Assembly: GCA_934119955.1 (NCBI GenBank)
Contig: CAKOSZ010000007.1
Span: 48,841-112,840, forward strand
DNA from: an uncultured Bacilli bacterium
GTDB lineage: Bacteria > Bacillota_I > Bacilli_A > RF39 > UBA660
DNA length: 64,000 bases
Direction of reading: 5' to 3'
This document shows positions 18,875-27,324 of this stretch, one piece after another. Within the stretch, counting starts at the first letter, position 1, and the number at the start of each line of letters is the position of its first letter. A program made the position numbers and the translations under genes. The notes under the pieces are model-generated. The model was not told where the DNA came from, ran no database searches, and saw only the letters and a program-made list of their open reading frames with translations.

Positions 18875-19771
18875 ATGGAATTTATAATAATACTTTTTAT
18901 TGTATTCTTTGTTGTTTTATATCGAAAAAGCAATGGTGAATCTTTGTATAAATTTGTAACAACTAGTATAGGTAATGTCTATGATAAATATGCTCCCTAT
19001 TCATTTAAAAATATAAGAGAAAGATGTAAAGAAATGGGACTTGAATATACTAAAAAACAGTATACTGTTCAAGTAATAGTATTTACTTTAATTGCCTTTA
19101 TTATATCTTATTTATATTTTTATAATGTAGTAGTTGCTTTCTTTTATGTTGTGTTAGTAGATGCTTTTATACCATATCTTGCATATTTAAGGTGTAAAAG
19201 ATTATATAGTGAATTTATTTTTGAACAAGTTCAAGTATATGTAACAAATACAATAATGGAATTTCAAACAACTCAAAGTTTTGTTAAAGCCTTAGAAGGT
19301 GTATATGAGTCAGGTGTATTAGAAGAACCACTAAAAACAGATGTAAAAGTTATGATTGATCTTGCTTATCATAATGGTGATGTAGGTGAATCAATTGATT
19401 ATATGAATAGTAAGTATGACTTTTATATGACAAGAAATATGCATCAATTATTCTTGCAAGTTACAAGAGAAGGTGCACATGATACAGTTGAAGTATTAGA
19501 TAATATGCTTTTAGATGTTGACCAATTAGTAGAAGGTGTTTATCAAGATAGAATGAATAGAAGTGCCTTTCATCAAGCATTTATTAGATATGGATTACTA
19601 TTATATTTAATGGTAATGCTTGTACAATGGTTGATTGGGAAAGAAACCTATATCGAAATGGTAAACTCGAACATAATTCTTCAAATAGGACTTCATATTG
19701 TAATACTATTTAATAGTTATTTCCTATTATCAGGAGAAAAATATTATAATGAGAATGTGGGGGCTGAATAA
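18875..19771 (+). CDS. tadB: TadB-like pilus platform protein (T2SSF family)
   Basis: The protein has 298 residues. Two N-terminal membrane helices (VQVIVFTLIAFIISYLYFY and the next) are followed by a cytoplasmic helical domain (YVTNTIMEFQTTQSFVKAL, VTREGAHDTVEVLDNML) and two C-terminal helices, the GspF/TadB layout. TadB and TadC form the membrane platform on which CpaF acts. The order cpaF-tadB-tadC is standard. Its last base overlaps the first base of tadC. Confidence 0.85.
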   Translation: MEFIIILFIVFFVVLYRKSNGESLYKFVTTSIGNVYDKYAPYSFKNIRERCKEMGLEYTKKQYTVQVIVFTLIAFIISYLYFYNVVVAFFYVVLVDAFIPYLAYLRCKRLYSEFIFEQVQVYVTNTIMEFQTTQSFVKALEGVYESGVLEEPLKTDVKVMIDLAYHNGDVGESIDYMNSKYDFYMTRNMHQLFLQVTREGAHDTVEVLDNMLLDVDQLVEGVYQDRMNRSAFHQAFIRYGLLLYLMVMLVQWLIGKETYIEMVNSNIILQIGLHIVILFNSYFLLSGEKYYNENVGAE

Positions 19772-20556
19772 TGGAATTTGCAATTGTTGTTTTAATTATG
19801 ATTTTTGCTTTAACCTATGGAGGAGCAATTAATACTAAAAAATTATATGAAGATAATGAAAAGTTCTTTGCTATGCTAAAAGAAAAGGACTATGATTTTT
19901 TGGTAAAATCAAAGTATAGGGGAGAGGTTGATCCAAATGTTCTTTTTGAAAAAAGAATTAAACAATTAACAATAGCAGTTGTTGCTATTCTTGCAATCTT
20001 GTTATTTAATTTTAGCTGGATTAATTTAATAATTGGTATTATAATAGTAATCGTTATTTACAAAAACCAATATAGTAGTTTAAAAAGTTATTACAAAAAA
20101 CATTTAACTGAGATAGATCAAACTTTACCATACTATTTAAAAAGTATTGAAATCCTTGCTCAACATTATACAATACCAGTTGCAATTTCTAGATCAATTG
20201 AAACTGCTCCAACCATGTTTAAAGAAGGATTAAGAGAAATGGTTAGAAAAATAGACGCTGGGGATTCTTCAATTGAACCATATATTGCTTTTGCCGAAGA
20301 GTATCCTGTTCGTGATTCTTTAAGAATGATGCGTTTATTGTATCGTTTAAGTATTGGAGCTCAGGAAAATAAACAACAACAACTATTAGTTTTTTCTAAA
20401 AGTGTATCAAGTTTACAAAATAAAGCAAGGGAGCAAAAGTATAAAAAAAGACTTGATAAGATGGAAAAGAAAACCTTGGCTATGTTAATGGTTACAGGTG
20501 GAGGAACTATGCTTGTTTTATTCATAGCAATGGTTATGATGATGATGAGTTGGTAA
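19771..20556 (+). CDS. tadC: TadC-like pilus platform protein (T2SSF family)
   Basis: The protein has 261 residues. There is an N-terminal helix, a second hydrophobic stretch at about 68-92, a cytoplasmic helical domain (LPYYLKSIEILAQHYTIPVA, RDSLRMMRLLYRLSIGAQEN) and a final membrane helix ending MMMMSW. It pairs with TadB in the Tad platform. The stop/start overlap with tadB (TAATG) implies translational coupling. The next gene has its own promoter. Confidence 0.83.
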   Translation: MEFAIVVLIMIFALTYGGAINTKKLYEDNEKFFAMLKEKDYDFLVKSKYRGEVDPNVLFEKRIKQLTIAVVAILAILLFNFSWINLIIGIIIVIVIYKNQYSSLKSYYKKHLTEIDQTLPYYLKSIEILAQHYTIPVAISRSIETAPTMFKEGLREMVRKIDAGDSSIEPYIAFAEEYPVRDSLRMMRLLYRLSIGAQENKQQQLLVFSKSVSSLQNKAREQKYKKRLDKMEKKTLAMLMVTGGGTMLVLFIAMVMMMMSW

Positions 20557-20571
20557 ATTTTTGTAAAAATA

Positions 20572-20600
20572 TTGAATTAAAAATGATGATATGCTATAAT
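20572..20600 (+). promoter_or_regulatory. Internal promoter before the pilin gene
   Basis: TTGAAT (20572-20577), a 17-base spacer and TATAAT (20595-20600) preceded by TGC. It would allow extra expression of the small pilin relative to the assembly genes. Confidence 0.6.
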
Positions 20601-20631
20601 AATTTTGAAAATAAGAAAGGAGATTTTATTA

Positions 20632-20817
20632 ATGAAAGAAGCAAGTGGAGAATTAAGTATGACTTTAATAGTTATCATTGCTGCCGGTGTAATTCTTGCA
20701 ATTTTCTTAGCATTTAGAGAACCAATTTCAAAAGCAATTGGTAATAAATGGGGCGATTTCTTTGGAAAAGGAAATGAAGCCGAGAATACACAAATTCCGA
20801 CAGGAAATTTAAATTAA
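20632..20817 (+). CDS. Flp-like small pilin candidate
   Basis: The protein has 61 residues. The short leader MKEASG precedes ELSMTLIVIIAAGVILAIF, a helix that starts within the first 12 residues, and a short polar tail. Size, position and topology fit a Flp/TadE-class pilin, although the Glu sits right after the likely Gly cleavage point rather than at +5 as in a canonical Flp. GAAAGGAG at 20615-20622 selects ATG 20632. The gene has its own promoter, which is expected for a major subunit. No prepilin peptidase gene is in this window. Confidence 0.65.
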   Translation: MKEASGELSMTLIVIIAAGVILAIFLAFREPISKAIGNKWGDFFGKGNEAENTQIPTGNLN

Positions 20818-20834
20818 GATAAGGGGATGTTAGT

Positions 20835-21257
20835 ATGAGAGAAGCCGTTGGTGGTTCTATATTATTTTATATTATTTTAGGCTTTCTAGCTGTATATATT
20901 GTTTTTATTGGAGTAATCATGAACTATGCGGCTACTTATCGTGCTAGTAATTCTGTTTTAACAAAAATTGAACAGACTGAGGCTACTACTTATGTAGGAA
21001 CTTCTGGTGATACTAAAACCGATAATACTTTATATGGAATGTTACGTGCTCAAAATTATCATAATAGATTAGATGTATGCTGTGTTGATTTAGTAACAGA
21101 TGGTAACGTAGCATCTATTTATAAAATTAGAACTTATGTTAATTTTGAAGTGCCACTTTTAGGTGTTAACCTTGATCTTGTAATAAAAAATGATACCAAA
21201 ACAATTTATGGCATTTCATGTAGTGATAGCAAACAATATGGTTATGATAATTGCTAA
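20835..21257 (+). CDS. Pilin-like membrane protein (TadE/F type)
   Basis: The protein has 140 residues. MREAVGGSILFYIILGF opens with an N-terminal helix of about 25 residues, followed by an extracellular domain with paired Cys (LDVCCVDL) and a Cys-containing end (GISCSDSKQYGYDNC). The layout is that of a Tad pseudopilin. It lies 17 bases after the small pilin and 20 bases before tadZ. It may be a minor or tip pilin. Confidence 0.6.
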   Translation: MREAVGGSILFYIILGFLAVYIVFIGVIMNYAATYRASNSVLTKIEQTEATTYVGTSGDTKTDNTLYGMLRAQNYHNRLDVCCVDLVTDGNVASIYKIRTYVNFEVPLLGVNLDLVIKNDTKTIYGISCSDSKQYGYDNC

Positions 21258-21277
21258 AATAGACAGGAGGAATTGAA

Positions 21278-22285
21278 ATGAATGTAATAGTTGCCAATAA
21301 ATATAAAGACTTGATTAATAATTCTAATATTCAAATTATGAAGGTTATGTCAGGTGTTTTTAAAGTATCTGAAATTGCTAATAGTTTTAATGGAATGTAT
21401 TATCAAAAAATAGTTATTGATGCAACCGCTCTTGAAGGTTTTCCTAAAAAAGAAGTACTAAAAGATTTAGCTTCAAGATTTGATACTGAAAAGTTAATTT
21501 TATTTTTACCCCCTGATGATTCACCACCTAAGAGTTTTTTATCTTATTTAGTTAGTATTAATATTTATAACTTTACTGATAATATTAAAGGTGTTACCCA
21601 ATTAATAAATAAAAGTAATACATATGAAGATGTAAAAGAATATTCTGTTATAAATCGTCCAAATGTTAAACAAGAAAATAATGATATGAATGATTTTGGT
21701 TCATCTTATATTGATAATACTAAATGTGTTATTTTAGGCGTTCAAAGTGTTACCAAAGGTATTTCAAGTACAGAACTTGTTTATATGTTAAAAAAGAATT
21801 TAACAAATGTTTACAAAAAAAATGTTATTGCAATAGAAATTGATAAAAAAGATTTTGTCTATTTTAACGATAAAGAAATGATGTCTATTAATTCTAATAA
21901 ATTAGGAGAATTCATTAATATGACAAATAGTTTGGATGTAGTACTTGTTGATTTAGGACATGGTAAAAATGTAAATGTTTGTACTGATACATTGTATTTA
22001 GTTGATCCATCTCTTTATTTAGTAAATGAACTTATGTTTACTAATAAAAGGGCATTTGACACTTTAAAGGGCAAAAAAGTCATTTTAGTTAATAGTTTGC
22101 TAGAACAAAAAGATATAAATGTCTTTGCCAGAGAAGCAGGTATTAGTATTTATTTTAATTTGCCACCTTTAAATGATAGAATTGTAAATCCAGTTTTAAA
22201 TGATTTGTTGTTTAAACTTGGTATTGTTCAAAATAGCGAAGCAGATAATTCTTCTAAGAAGGGATTCTTGGATTTATTTAAGTGA
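21278..22285 (+). CDS. TadZ/CpaE-like localisation protein
   Basis: The protein has 335 residues. The N-terminal 110 residues look like a response-receiver fold without phosphorylation residues. A MinD/ParA-like domain follows (residues 150-320): CVILGVQSVTKGISSTELV stands where the Walker A lies, and LDVVLVDLGHG resembles the switch region. The P-loop is degenerate, as is common in TadZ/CpaE. These proteins place the Tad machine at a cell site. Nothing else in the operon would serve this role. AGGAGG precedes the ATG. Confidence 0.75.
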   Translation: MNVIVANKYKDLINNSNIQIMKVMSGVFKVSEIANSFNGMYYQKIVIDATALEGFPKKEVLKDLASRFDTEKLILFLPPDDSPPKSFLSYLVSINIYNFTDNIKGVTQLINKSNTYEDVKEYSVINRPNVKQENNDMNDFGSSYIDNTKCVILGVQSVTKGISSTELVYMLKKNLTNVYKKNVIAIEIDKKDFVYFNDKEMMSINSNKLGEFINMTNSLDVVLVDLGHGKNVNVCTDTLYLVDPSLYLVNELMFTNKRAFDTLKGKKVILVNSLLEQKDINVFAREAGISIYFNLPPLNDRIVNPVLNDLLFKLGIVQNSEADNSSKKGFLDLFK

Positions 22286-22295
22286 TACATTGGTA

Positions 22296-22324
22296 TTGCT
22301 TTTTTTTAAGTATTATGCTATAAT
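22296..22324 (+). promoter_or_regulatory. Promoter of the two-helix membrane protein trio
   Basis: TTGCTT (22296-22301), a 17-base spacer and TATAAT (22319-22324) preceded by TGC. Confidence 0.6.
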
Positions 22325-22343
22325 TTGCAAATAGGTGGTTATT

Positions 22344-22688
22344 ATGTGTAGTGAAGAAATGCAAATGATTATGGGAGTTGTTATTTCAGTTTTGGATATT
22401 GTTAAATTTCTTGTTCCGGTTGTTTTAATAGTGTTTTGTACAATTGATATTTTTAAGATAATAGTATCTAAAAAAGAAGATGAAATTAAAAAACTTAGAA
22501 AAGATGTTTTTATGAAAATAATTTATTGCATTTTAATATATTTGTTGCCTTATTTAATTCCATTTGTTTTAAGACTTGCAAGTAGTTTAGTTCCAAGTGA
22601 CTATGATGATAGTTGGAAGAATTGTTGGGATTACGTAAAGGAAACTAAAAAAAATGAAAAAAATGATTATAATTTAAAAAATACTTGA
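22344..22688 (+). CDS. Two-helix membrane protein, paralogue 1 of 3
   Basis: The protein has 114 residues. The first helix holds FLVPVVLIVFCTIDIFKIIV and the second IIYCILIYLLPYLIPFVLRL, with a charged loop between and a hydrophilic Cys/Trp-containing end. It shares the pattern V-L-I-x-x-G/C-T-I-D-x-F-K with the next two genes. Two-helix pilins of the VirB2/TrbC type have a similar layout, but I cannot show homology. ATG 22344 is preferred over the GTG at 22335, which overlaps the AGGTGG site. Confidence 0.62.
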   Translation: MCSEEMQMIMGVVISVLDIVKFLVPVVLIVFCTIDIFKIIVSKKEDEIKKLRKDVFMKIIYCILIYLLPYLIPFVLRLASSLVPSDYDDSWKNCWDYVKETKKNEKNDYNLKNT

Positions 22689-22713
22689 TTTATTTCAAAT
22701 ATTTTAGTATTAT
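22685..22713 (+). promoter_or_regulatory. Promoter before paralogue 2
   Basis: TTGATT (22685-22690), a 17-base spacer and TATTAT (22708-22713). The -35 overlaps the stop codon of paralogue 1. Confidence 0.55.
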
Positions 22714-22743
22714 AAATATGTATTTAGATTTAGGAGGATTTTT

Positions 22744-23088
22744 ATGAATTTATTTCAAATATTGGAAACATTGTGTGAGGATGATGTTTTAACCGTTGTT
22801 AGTGGGGTTAAATTTGTTCTTAAATTAATTCAATATGCTATACCATGTGCATTGATAATTCTTGGAACAATTGATATGTTTAAAGCGATGACAAGTGGAG
22901 ATGAAAAAGCAACAAAGGAGATTCAAAAGAAATTTGTTAAACGTTTAGTTTATGCTGCTGTTGCATTTTTAATACCTTTTATTGTAAGTTTAACTTTTAC
23001 AATGCTTAGCAAAGTTATTGTTAATGATGATACAGAAGATGCTAAGAAGACAACTGGTACATTTTTTGAATGCTGGAATAAAGCATAA
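22744..23088 (+). CDS. Two-helix membrane protein, paralogue 2 of 3
   Basis: The protein has 114 residues. IPCALIILGTIDMFKAMTSG forms the first helix and its exit, then a basic segment (KEIQKKFVKRLVYAA) leads into the second helix (VAFLIPFIVSLTFTML) and a short end with Cys (FFECWNKA). It is closely related to paralogue 3. AGGAGG stands before the ATG. The conserved ILGTID-FKA motif in all three suggests a shared assembly interface. A VirB2-like subunit or a membrane partner of the Tad machine are both possible. Confidence 0.62.
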   Translation: MNLFQILETLCEDDVLTVVSGVKFVLKLIQYAIPCALIILGTIDMFKAMTSGDEKATKEIQKKFVKRLVYAAVAFLIPFIVSLTFTMLSKVIVNDDTEDAKKTTGTFFECWNKA

Positions 23089-23115
23089 CAATAACTAGAT
23101 GAATATAAATCGATA

Positions 23116-23138
23116 GGAGCCTAATGGCTTTCTTTTTC
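23116..23138 (+). terminator. Weak hairpin with T tract
   Basis: GGAGCC / GGCTTT (23116-23121, 23126-23131) pair with two G.T pairs and are followed by CTTTTT. It may be a weak terminator or attenuator between paralogues 2 and 3. Confidence 0.3.
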
Positions 23139-23154
23139 GGTTAAAGGAGGAAAT

Positions 23155-23541
23155 ATGATAGCTGCAAGTGATACAATGCAAATGTGTTGTAATATGCGAC
23201 CATTTTTAAATATTCTTAGATATGTTATTATTATTATTCAATTTAGTGTACCATTACTCTTAGTTATTCTTGGAACAATTGATTTGTTTAAAGCAATAGC
23301 AGGTTCTGATAATAAGACTGAAAAAACGGCAATTAGTTCTTTTATGAAACGTTTAATTTATGGAGTAGTTATTTTTTTGGTTCCATTTCTTGTAAGATTA
23401 GTTTTAAAAGTATTAAATGACAATATTCTTAATAATCAAACAGAAGTAGATACCATGTCATGGTTATCATGTTTTAATTATGCCATGGAAGAAGGACGAT
23501 TGAAGAAAGAGTGTAGTAGTTACGAAGATATTTATAAATAG
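23155..23541 (+). CDS. Two-helix membrane protein, paralogue 3 of 3
   Basis: The protein has 128 residues. VPLLLVILGTIDLFKAIAGS and VVIFLVPFLVRLVLKVL form the two helices, joined by KTAISSFMKRLIYG-type basic residues. A polar Cys-bearing tail (WLSCFNYAMEE) follows. AAAGGAGG precedes ATG 23155. It has the same motif as its two neighbours and is slightly longer at both ends. No enzymatic motif is visible. Confidence 0.62.
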   Translation: MIAASDTMQMCCNMRPFLNILRYVIIIIQFSVPLLLVILGTIDLFKAIAGSDNKTEKTAISSFMKRLIYGVVIFLVPFLVRLVLKVLNDNILNNQTEVDTMSWLSCFNYAMEEGRLKKECSSYEDIYK

Positions 23542-23608
23542 ACTAAAACTAATAATTAAATAATTTTAAGTTGATGGTTAAATAATGTAAAAAGTGTAAA
23601 AAAAAATC

Positions 23609-23640
23609 AAAAAGTTGTTGAAATGACAACTTTTTTTTTA
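23609..23640 (+). terminator. Terminator between the trio and ppdK
   Basis: A perfect 10-bp stem AAAAAGTTGT / ACAACTTTTT (23609-23618, 23626-23635) continues into a T run. Confidence 0.75.
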
Positions 23641-23646
23641 TATAAT
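23618..23646 (+). promoter_or_regulatory. Promoter of ppdK
   Basis: TTGAAA (23618-23623), a 17-base spacer and TATAAT (23641-23646). The -35 sits in the loop of the upstream terminator. Confidence 0.65.
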
Positions 23647-23667
23647 ATAATGCGTTAGGAGGAATAT

Positions 23668-26298
23668 ATGGAAAAGAAAAAGTATGTATACCTTTTTAGT
23701 GAAGGTGATGCTACAATGAGAAACCTTCTTGGAGGAAAAGGCGCAAATCTTGCAGAAATGACAAGACTTGGAATGCCAGTACCACAAGGTTTCACAATTA
23801 CAACGGAGGCTTGTACAAAATATTATGAAGATGGAAAACAAATAAGTAAAGAAATCGAAGAAGAAATATTTGAATACATCAAAAAAATGGAAGAAATTAC
23901 AGGAAAGAAATTCGGTGATAAAGAAAATCCATTACTAGTATCAGTTAGATCTGGTGCAAGAGCATCTATGCCAGGAATGATGGATACAATTTTAAATTTA
24001 GGTTTAAATGAAGAAGTTGTTGAAACATTAGCAAATAAAAGTGGAAATCCACGTTGGGCATGGGATTGTTATAGAAGATTTATTCAAATGTATTCAGATG
24101 TTGTTATGGAAGTTGGTAAAAAATACTTTGAACAACTAATTGATAAAATGAAAGAAGAAAAAGGCGTTAAATTAGACGTTGAATTAACTGCTGAAGATTT
24201 ACAAGAATTAGCAAGAGAATTCAAGGCTGAATATAAAGAAAAAATAGGTGAAGATTTCCCAACTAACCCAACTGATCAATTAATGGGTGCAATTAAGGCT
24301 GTATTTAGATCTTGGGATAATCCACGTGCTAACGTTTATCGTCGTGATAATGATATTCCTTATTCATGGGGAACTGCTGTAAACGTACAAATGATGGCAT
24401 TTGGTAATATGGGCGAAACTAGTGGAACAGGTGTTGCATTTACAAGAGATCCTGCAACAGGAGAAAAACACTTAATGGGTGAATTCTTAATGAATGCTCA
24501 AGGTGAAGACGTTGTTGCTGGTGTTAGAACTCCACAACCAATTTCTCATCTAAAAGATGTTATGCCAGAAGTATATGAACAATTCTGTGAAATTTGTAAT
24601 ACACTTGAAAATCATTATCATGATATGCAAGATATGGAATTTACTATTGAAGATAGAAAACTTTATATGCTTCAAACAAGAAATGGTAAGAGAACTGCAA
24701 AGGCAGCCTTAAAAATTGCTTGTGATTTAGTAGATGAAGGAATGATAACTGATAAAGAAGCAGTTATGATGATTGATCCAAGAAACTTAGATACTTTATT
24801 ACATCCTCAATTTGATGCAAAGGCTTTAAAAGATGCAAAACCACTTGCTAAGGCATTAGCTGCATCACCAGGTGCTGCATGCGGTAAAGTAGTATTTACT
24901 GCTGAAGATGCAAAAGAATGGGCATCTCGTAAGGAAAAGGTAGTTCTTGTTAGACTTGAAACTTCACCAGAAGATATTGAAGGTATGAAAGCATCACAAG
25001 GTATATTAACTGTTCGTGGTGGTATGACAAGCCATGCTGCCGTAGTTGCTCGTGGTATGGGAACTTGCTGTGTATCAGGATGTTCTGAAATTGTTATGGA
25101 TGAAGAAAATAAGAAATTTGTACTTGCTGGGAAAACTTTTGTTGAAGGTTCTGAAATTTCAATCGATGGTTCAACAGGATGTATTTATGAAGGAATTATT
25201 CCAACAGTAGATGCAACTATTACTGGTGAATTTGGTCGTATTATGGAATGGGCTGATAAATATCGTGTACTTAAAGTTCGTACAAATGCTGATACTCCAA
25301 AAGATGCTATGAAGGCTCGTGAACTTGGAGCAGAAGGAATTGGACTATGCCGTACAGAACATATGTTCTTTGCTGAGGATAGAATTGCGGCAATTCGTGA
25401 AATGATTTGCTCTGATACAGTAGAAGAAAGAGAAGCTGCACTTGCTAAAATTGAACCAATGCAACAAGGTGACTTTGAAAAACTATATGAAGCAATGGAA
25501 GGATATGGAGTTACTATTCGTTATCTTGATCCACCTCTTCATGAATTTGTTCCAACAGAAGAAAAAGACATTGAATTACTTGCTAAAACACAAGGTAAGA
25601 CAGTTGAACAAATTAAAGCAATTATTGCATCTTTACATGAGTTTAACCCAATGATGGGACATCGTGGATGCCGTTTAGCTGTAACATTCCCAGAAATTGC
25701 AAGAATGCAAACAAGAGCTGTAATTAAAGCTGCTATCAACGTTTCAAAACGTAAAGGAATTAAAATAGTCCCAGAAATTATGATACCATTAGTTGGTGAA
25801 GTAAAAGAATTAAAATACGTTAAAGGTGTAGTTTGTGAAACTGCCGATGAAGTAATTAAAGAAGCAGGATTCCCACTTGAATATCATGTAGGAACTATGA
25901 TTGAAATTCCAAGAGCTGCTCTAACAGCTGATGAAATTGCCAAAGAAGCTGAATTCTTCTCATTCGGAACAAACGATTTAACTCAAATGACATTTGGATT
26001 TTCTCGTGATGATGCTGGTAAATTCTTAGGTTCATATTATGATAAGAAAATCTATGAAAACGATCCATTTGCTAAACTTGACCAAGTTGGTGTTGGTAAA
26101 TTAGTTAAAATGGCAGCTGAATTAGGTAGACAAACAAGACCTGATATTAAATTAGGTATTTGTGGTGAACATGGTGGAGATCCATCAAGTGTTGAATTCT
26201 GCCATAATGTAGGTTTAACATATGTTTCATGTAGTCCATTTAGAGTACCAATTGCTCGTCTTGCTGCTGCTCAAGCCGCAATTAGAAATGAAAAATAA
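23668..26298 (+). CDS. ppdK: Pyruvate, phosphate dikinase
   Basis: The protein has 876 residues, full length for PPDK, which interconverts pyruvate + ATP + phosphate with PEP + AMP + diphosphate. The ATP-grasp domain starts LLGGKGANLAEMTRLGMPVP. The swivelling domain carries the phospho-His in GGMTSHAAVVARGMG (about residue 455). The C-terminal barrel has SFGTNDLTQM and the catalytic Cys in GICGEHGGDP (about 832). GC and codon choice look richer than the neighbours (CGT, GGT, ATC), typical of a highly expressed gene. AGGAGG precedes the ATG. The gene is flanked by terminators, so it is monocistronic. It suggests a PPi-linked glycolysis. Confidence 0.98.
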   Translation: MEKKKYVYLFSEGDATMRNLLGGKGANLAEMTRLGMPVPQGFTITTEACTKYYEDGKQISKEIEEEIFEYIKKMEEITGKKFGDKENPLLVSVRSGARASMPGMMDTILNLGLNEEVVETLANKSGNPRWAWDCYRRFIQMYSDVVMEVGKKYFEQLIDKMKEEKGVKLDVELTAEDLQELAREFKAEYKEKIGEDFPTNPTDQLMGAIKAVFRSWDNPRANVYRRDNDIPYSWGTAVNVQMMAFGNMGETSGTGVAFTRDPATGEKHLMGEFLMNAQGEDVVAGVRTPQPISHLKDVMPEVYEQFCEICNTLENHYHDMQDMEFTIEDRKLYMLQTRNGKRTAKAALKIACDLVDEGMITDKEAVMMIDPRNLDTLLHPQFDAKALKDAKPLAKALAASPGAACGKVVFTAEDAKEWASRKEKVVLVRLETSPEDIEGMKASQGILTVRGGMTSHAAVVARGMGTCCVSGCSEIVMDEENKKFVLAGKTFVEGSEISIDGSTGCIYEGIIPTVDATITGEFGRIMEWADKYRVLKVRTNADTPKDAMKARELGAEGIGLCRTEHMFFAEDRIAAIREMICSDTVEEREAALAKIEPMQQGDFEKLYEAMEGYGVTIRYLDPPLHEFVPTEEKDIELLAKTQGKTVEQIKAIIASLHEFNPMMGHRGCRLAVTFPEIARMQTRAVIKAAINVSKRKGIKIVPEIMIPLVGEVKELKYVKGVVCETADEVIKEAGFPLEYHVGTMIEIPRAALTADEIAKEAEFFSFGTNDLTQMTFGFSRDDAGKFLGSYYDKKIYENDPFAKLDQVGVGKLVKMAAELGRQTRPDIKLGICGEHGGDPSSVEFCHNVGLTYVSCSPFRVPIARLAAAQAAIRNEK

Positions 26299-26329
26299 TT
26301 AATATTAGATAAAAATATTAAATAAGATA

Positions 26330-26357
26330 AAAGTGTACATAAAAATGTATGCTTTTT
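26330..26357 (+). terminator. Terminator after ppdK
   Basis: An 11-bp stem (26330-26340 with 26345-26355, two G.T pairs) has an AAAA loop and is followed by a T run. Confidence 0.65.
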
Positions 26358-26442
26358 CTTCTTATTAATAAAAAAATAAAAATAATATAATATGTATCGT
26401 ATTTATAGTAATAACATGTTATATATTTATTAGTTATCAATT

Positions 26443-26472
26443 TTGTAATTTATATATTACACTAATTATAAT
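26443..26472 (+). promoter_or_regulatory. Possible promoter of the DIP1984-like gene
   Basis: TTGTAA (26443-26448), an 18-base spacer and TATAAT (26467-26472). Confidence 0.45.
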
Positions 26473-26520
26473 GATATTTTGTTATATTGATAAAATGTAA
26501 AAATGAAAGGAGTTTAGAAA

Positions 26521-27021
26521 ATGAAAACAAATATTTCTTCATTAATGTTTCTTATTGCAGAACAAGAAAAAAAATTAAATAATGTATGCTTTACAATTAG
26601 AGAATATGCAGTTAATACAACTACCGAAGAATTAGACGGAAGAGTGAATACAATTGAAGATAATAAAGAAACTTTTGATTTAAATTTTCAAGAAATAGAA
26701 AATAGTGCTAAAAAATTATCAAAATTAAAATCAGTTCTTTATGAAAAAAACAATATGTTCAAATTAACAGATGGTCGTACTATTCAAGAAGCTATTGTAG
26801 ATAATGCAAATTTAAGAAGAGTAAAAACAGCCTATGAAGAATTATTAAATTTAAAAAATACTAAAAAAAGAGTAACAGAAGTAAATAATTCATATTTTGA
26901 ATGTAAAACTTTAAATTTTGATATGAAAGACTTAAAAAACAAAATTAAATTAATAGATGAACAAATACAAAAAACAGATTTTGAAATTTCAAAGTTAAAT
27001 TCTATTGAATTTGATATTTAA
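26521..27021 (+). CDS. DIP1984 / septicolysin-like coiled-coil protein
   Basis: The protein has 166 residues, soluble and mostly helical. The middle reads KLTDGRTIQEAIVDNANLRR, which matches my memory of the DIP1984 family signature (DGRTLTEALAERDxLR), and it ends with the expected long helix of the type LKNKIKLIDEQIQKTDFEIS. These proteins are small antiparallel coiled coils of unknown role. Some were annotated as septicolysin on weak grounds. AAAGGAG sits before the ATG. It stands alone between a terminator and about 300 bases of non-coding DNA. Confidence 0.6.
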   Translation: MKTNISSLMFLIAEQEKKLNNVCFTIREYAVNTTTEELDGRVNTIEDNKETFDLNFQEIENSAKKLSKLKSVLYEKNNMFKLTDGRTIQEAIVDNANLRRVKTAYEELLNLKNTKKRVTEVNNSYFECKTLNFDMKDLKNKIKLIDEQIQKTDFEISKLNSIEFDI

Positions 27022-27218
27022 TGATATAGGTTTTGCTAAGTTACTATGCAAATTAAATAAAAAAATTTTTAGCCTATGTTGTTTCTATTGTTTTTTAAAT
27101 ATTATTGGGTTTTTTAGATTACAATTTAAAACAAAGTTATAATTTATATTAAAAAGTTTATAATTTACAATTTATTAGGCTTTATTTTTTGAAAACGAAA
27201 AACAATATGAAACAAACC
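27022..27218. other. Intergenic stretch without a recognised gene
   Basis: This AT-rich spacer follows the DIP1984-like gene and runs up to a long terminator hairpin. I see no open frame with a ribosome-binding site and no RNA motif in it. Confidence 0.5.
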
Positions 27219-27264
27219 AAAGTTAAATAATGATTTCTAGGAAGTCACTTATTTAACTTTTTTT
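27219..27264 (+). terminator. Long terminator hairpin
   Basis: AAAGTTAAATAA / TTATTTAACTTT (27219-27230, 27249-27260) are perfectly paired, with an imperfect inner extension (TGATTTC / GAAGTCA) and a T run to 27264. Confidence 0.8.
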
Positions 27265-27324
27265 AAAATTAATTCAGTTTTTTTAAATTTTATGTTACAA
27301 TTTAGATAGATGAATTGAGGTAAT

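Noticed and set aside
25442..25654. Short plus-strand frame within ppdK
   Set aside because: It is out of frame within a highly conserved enzyme gene and has no ribosome-binding site.
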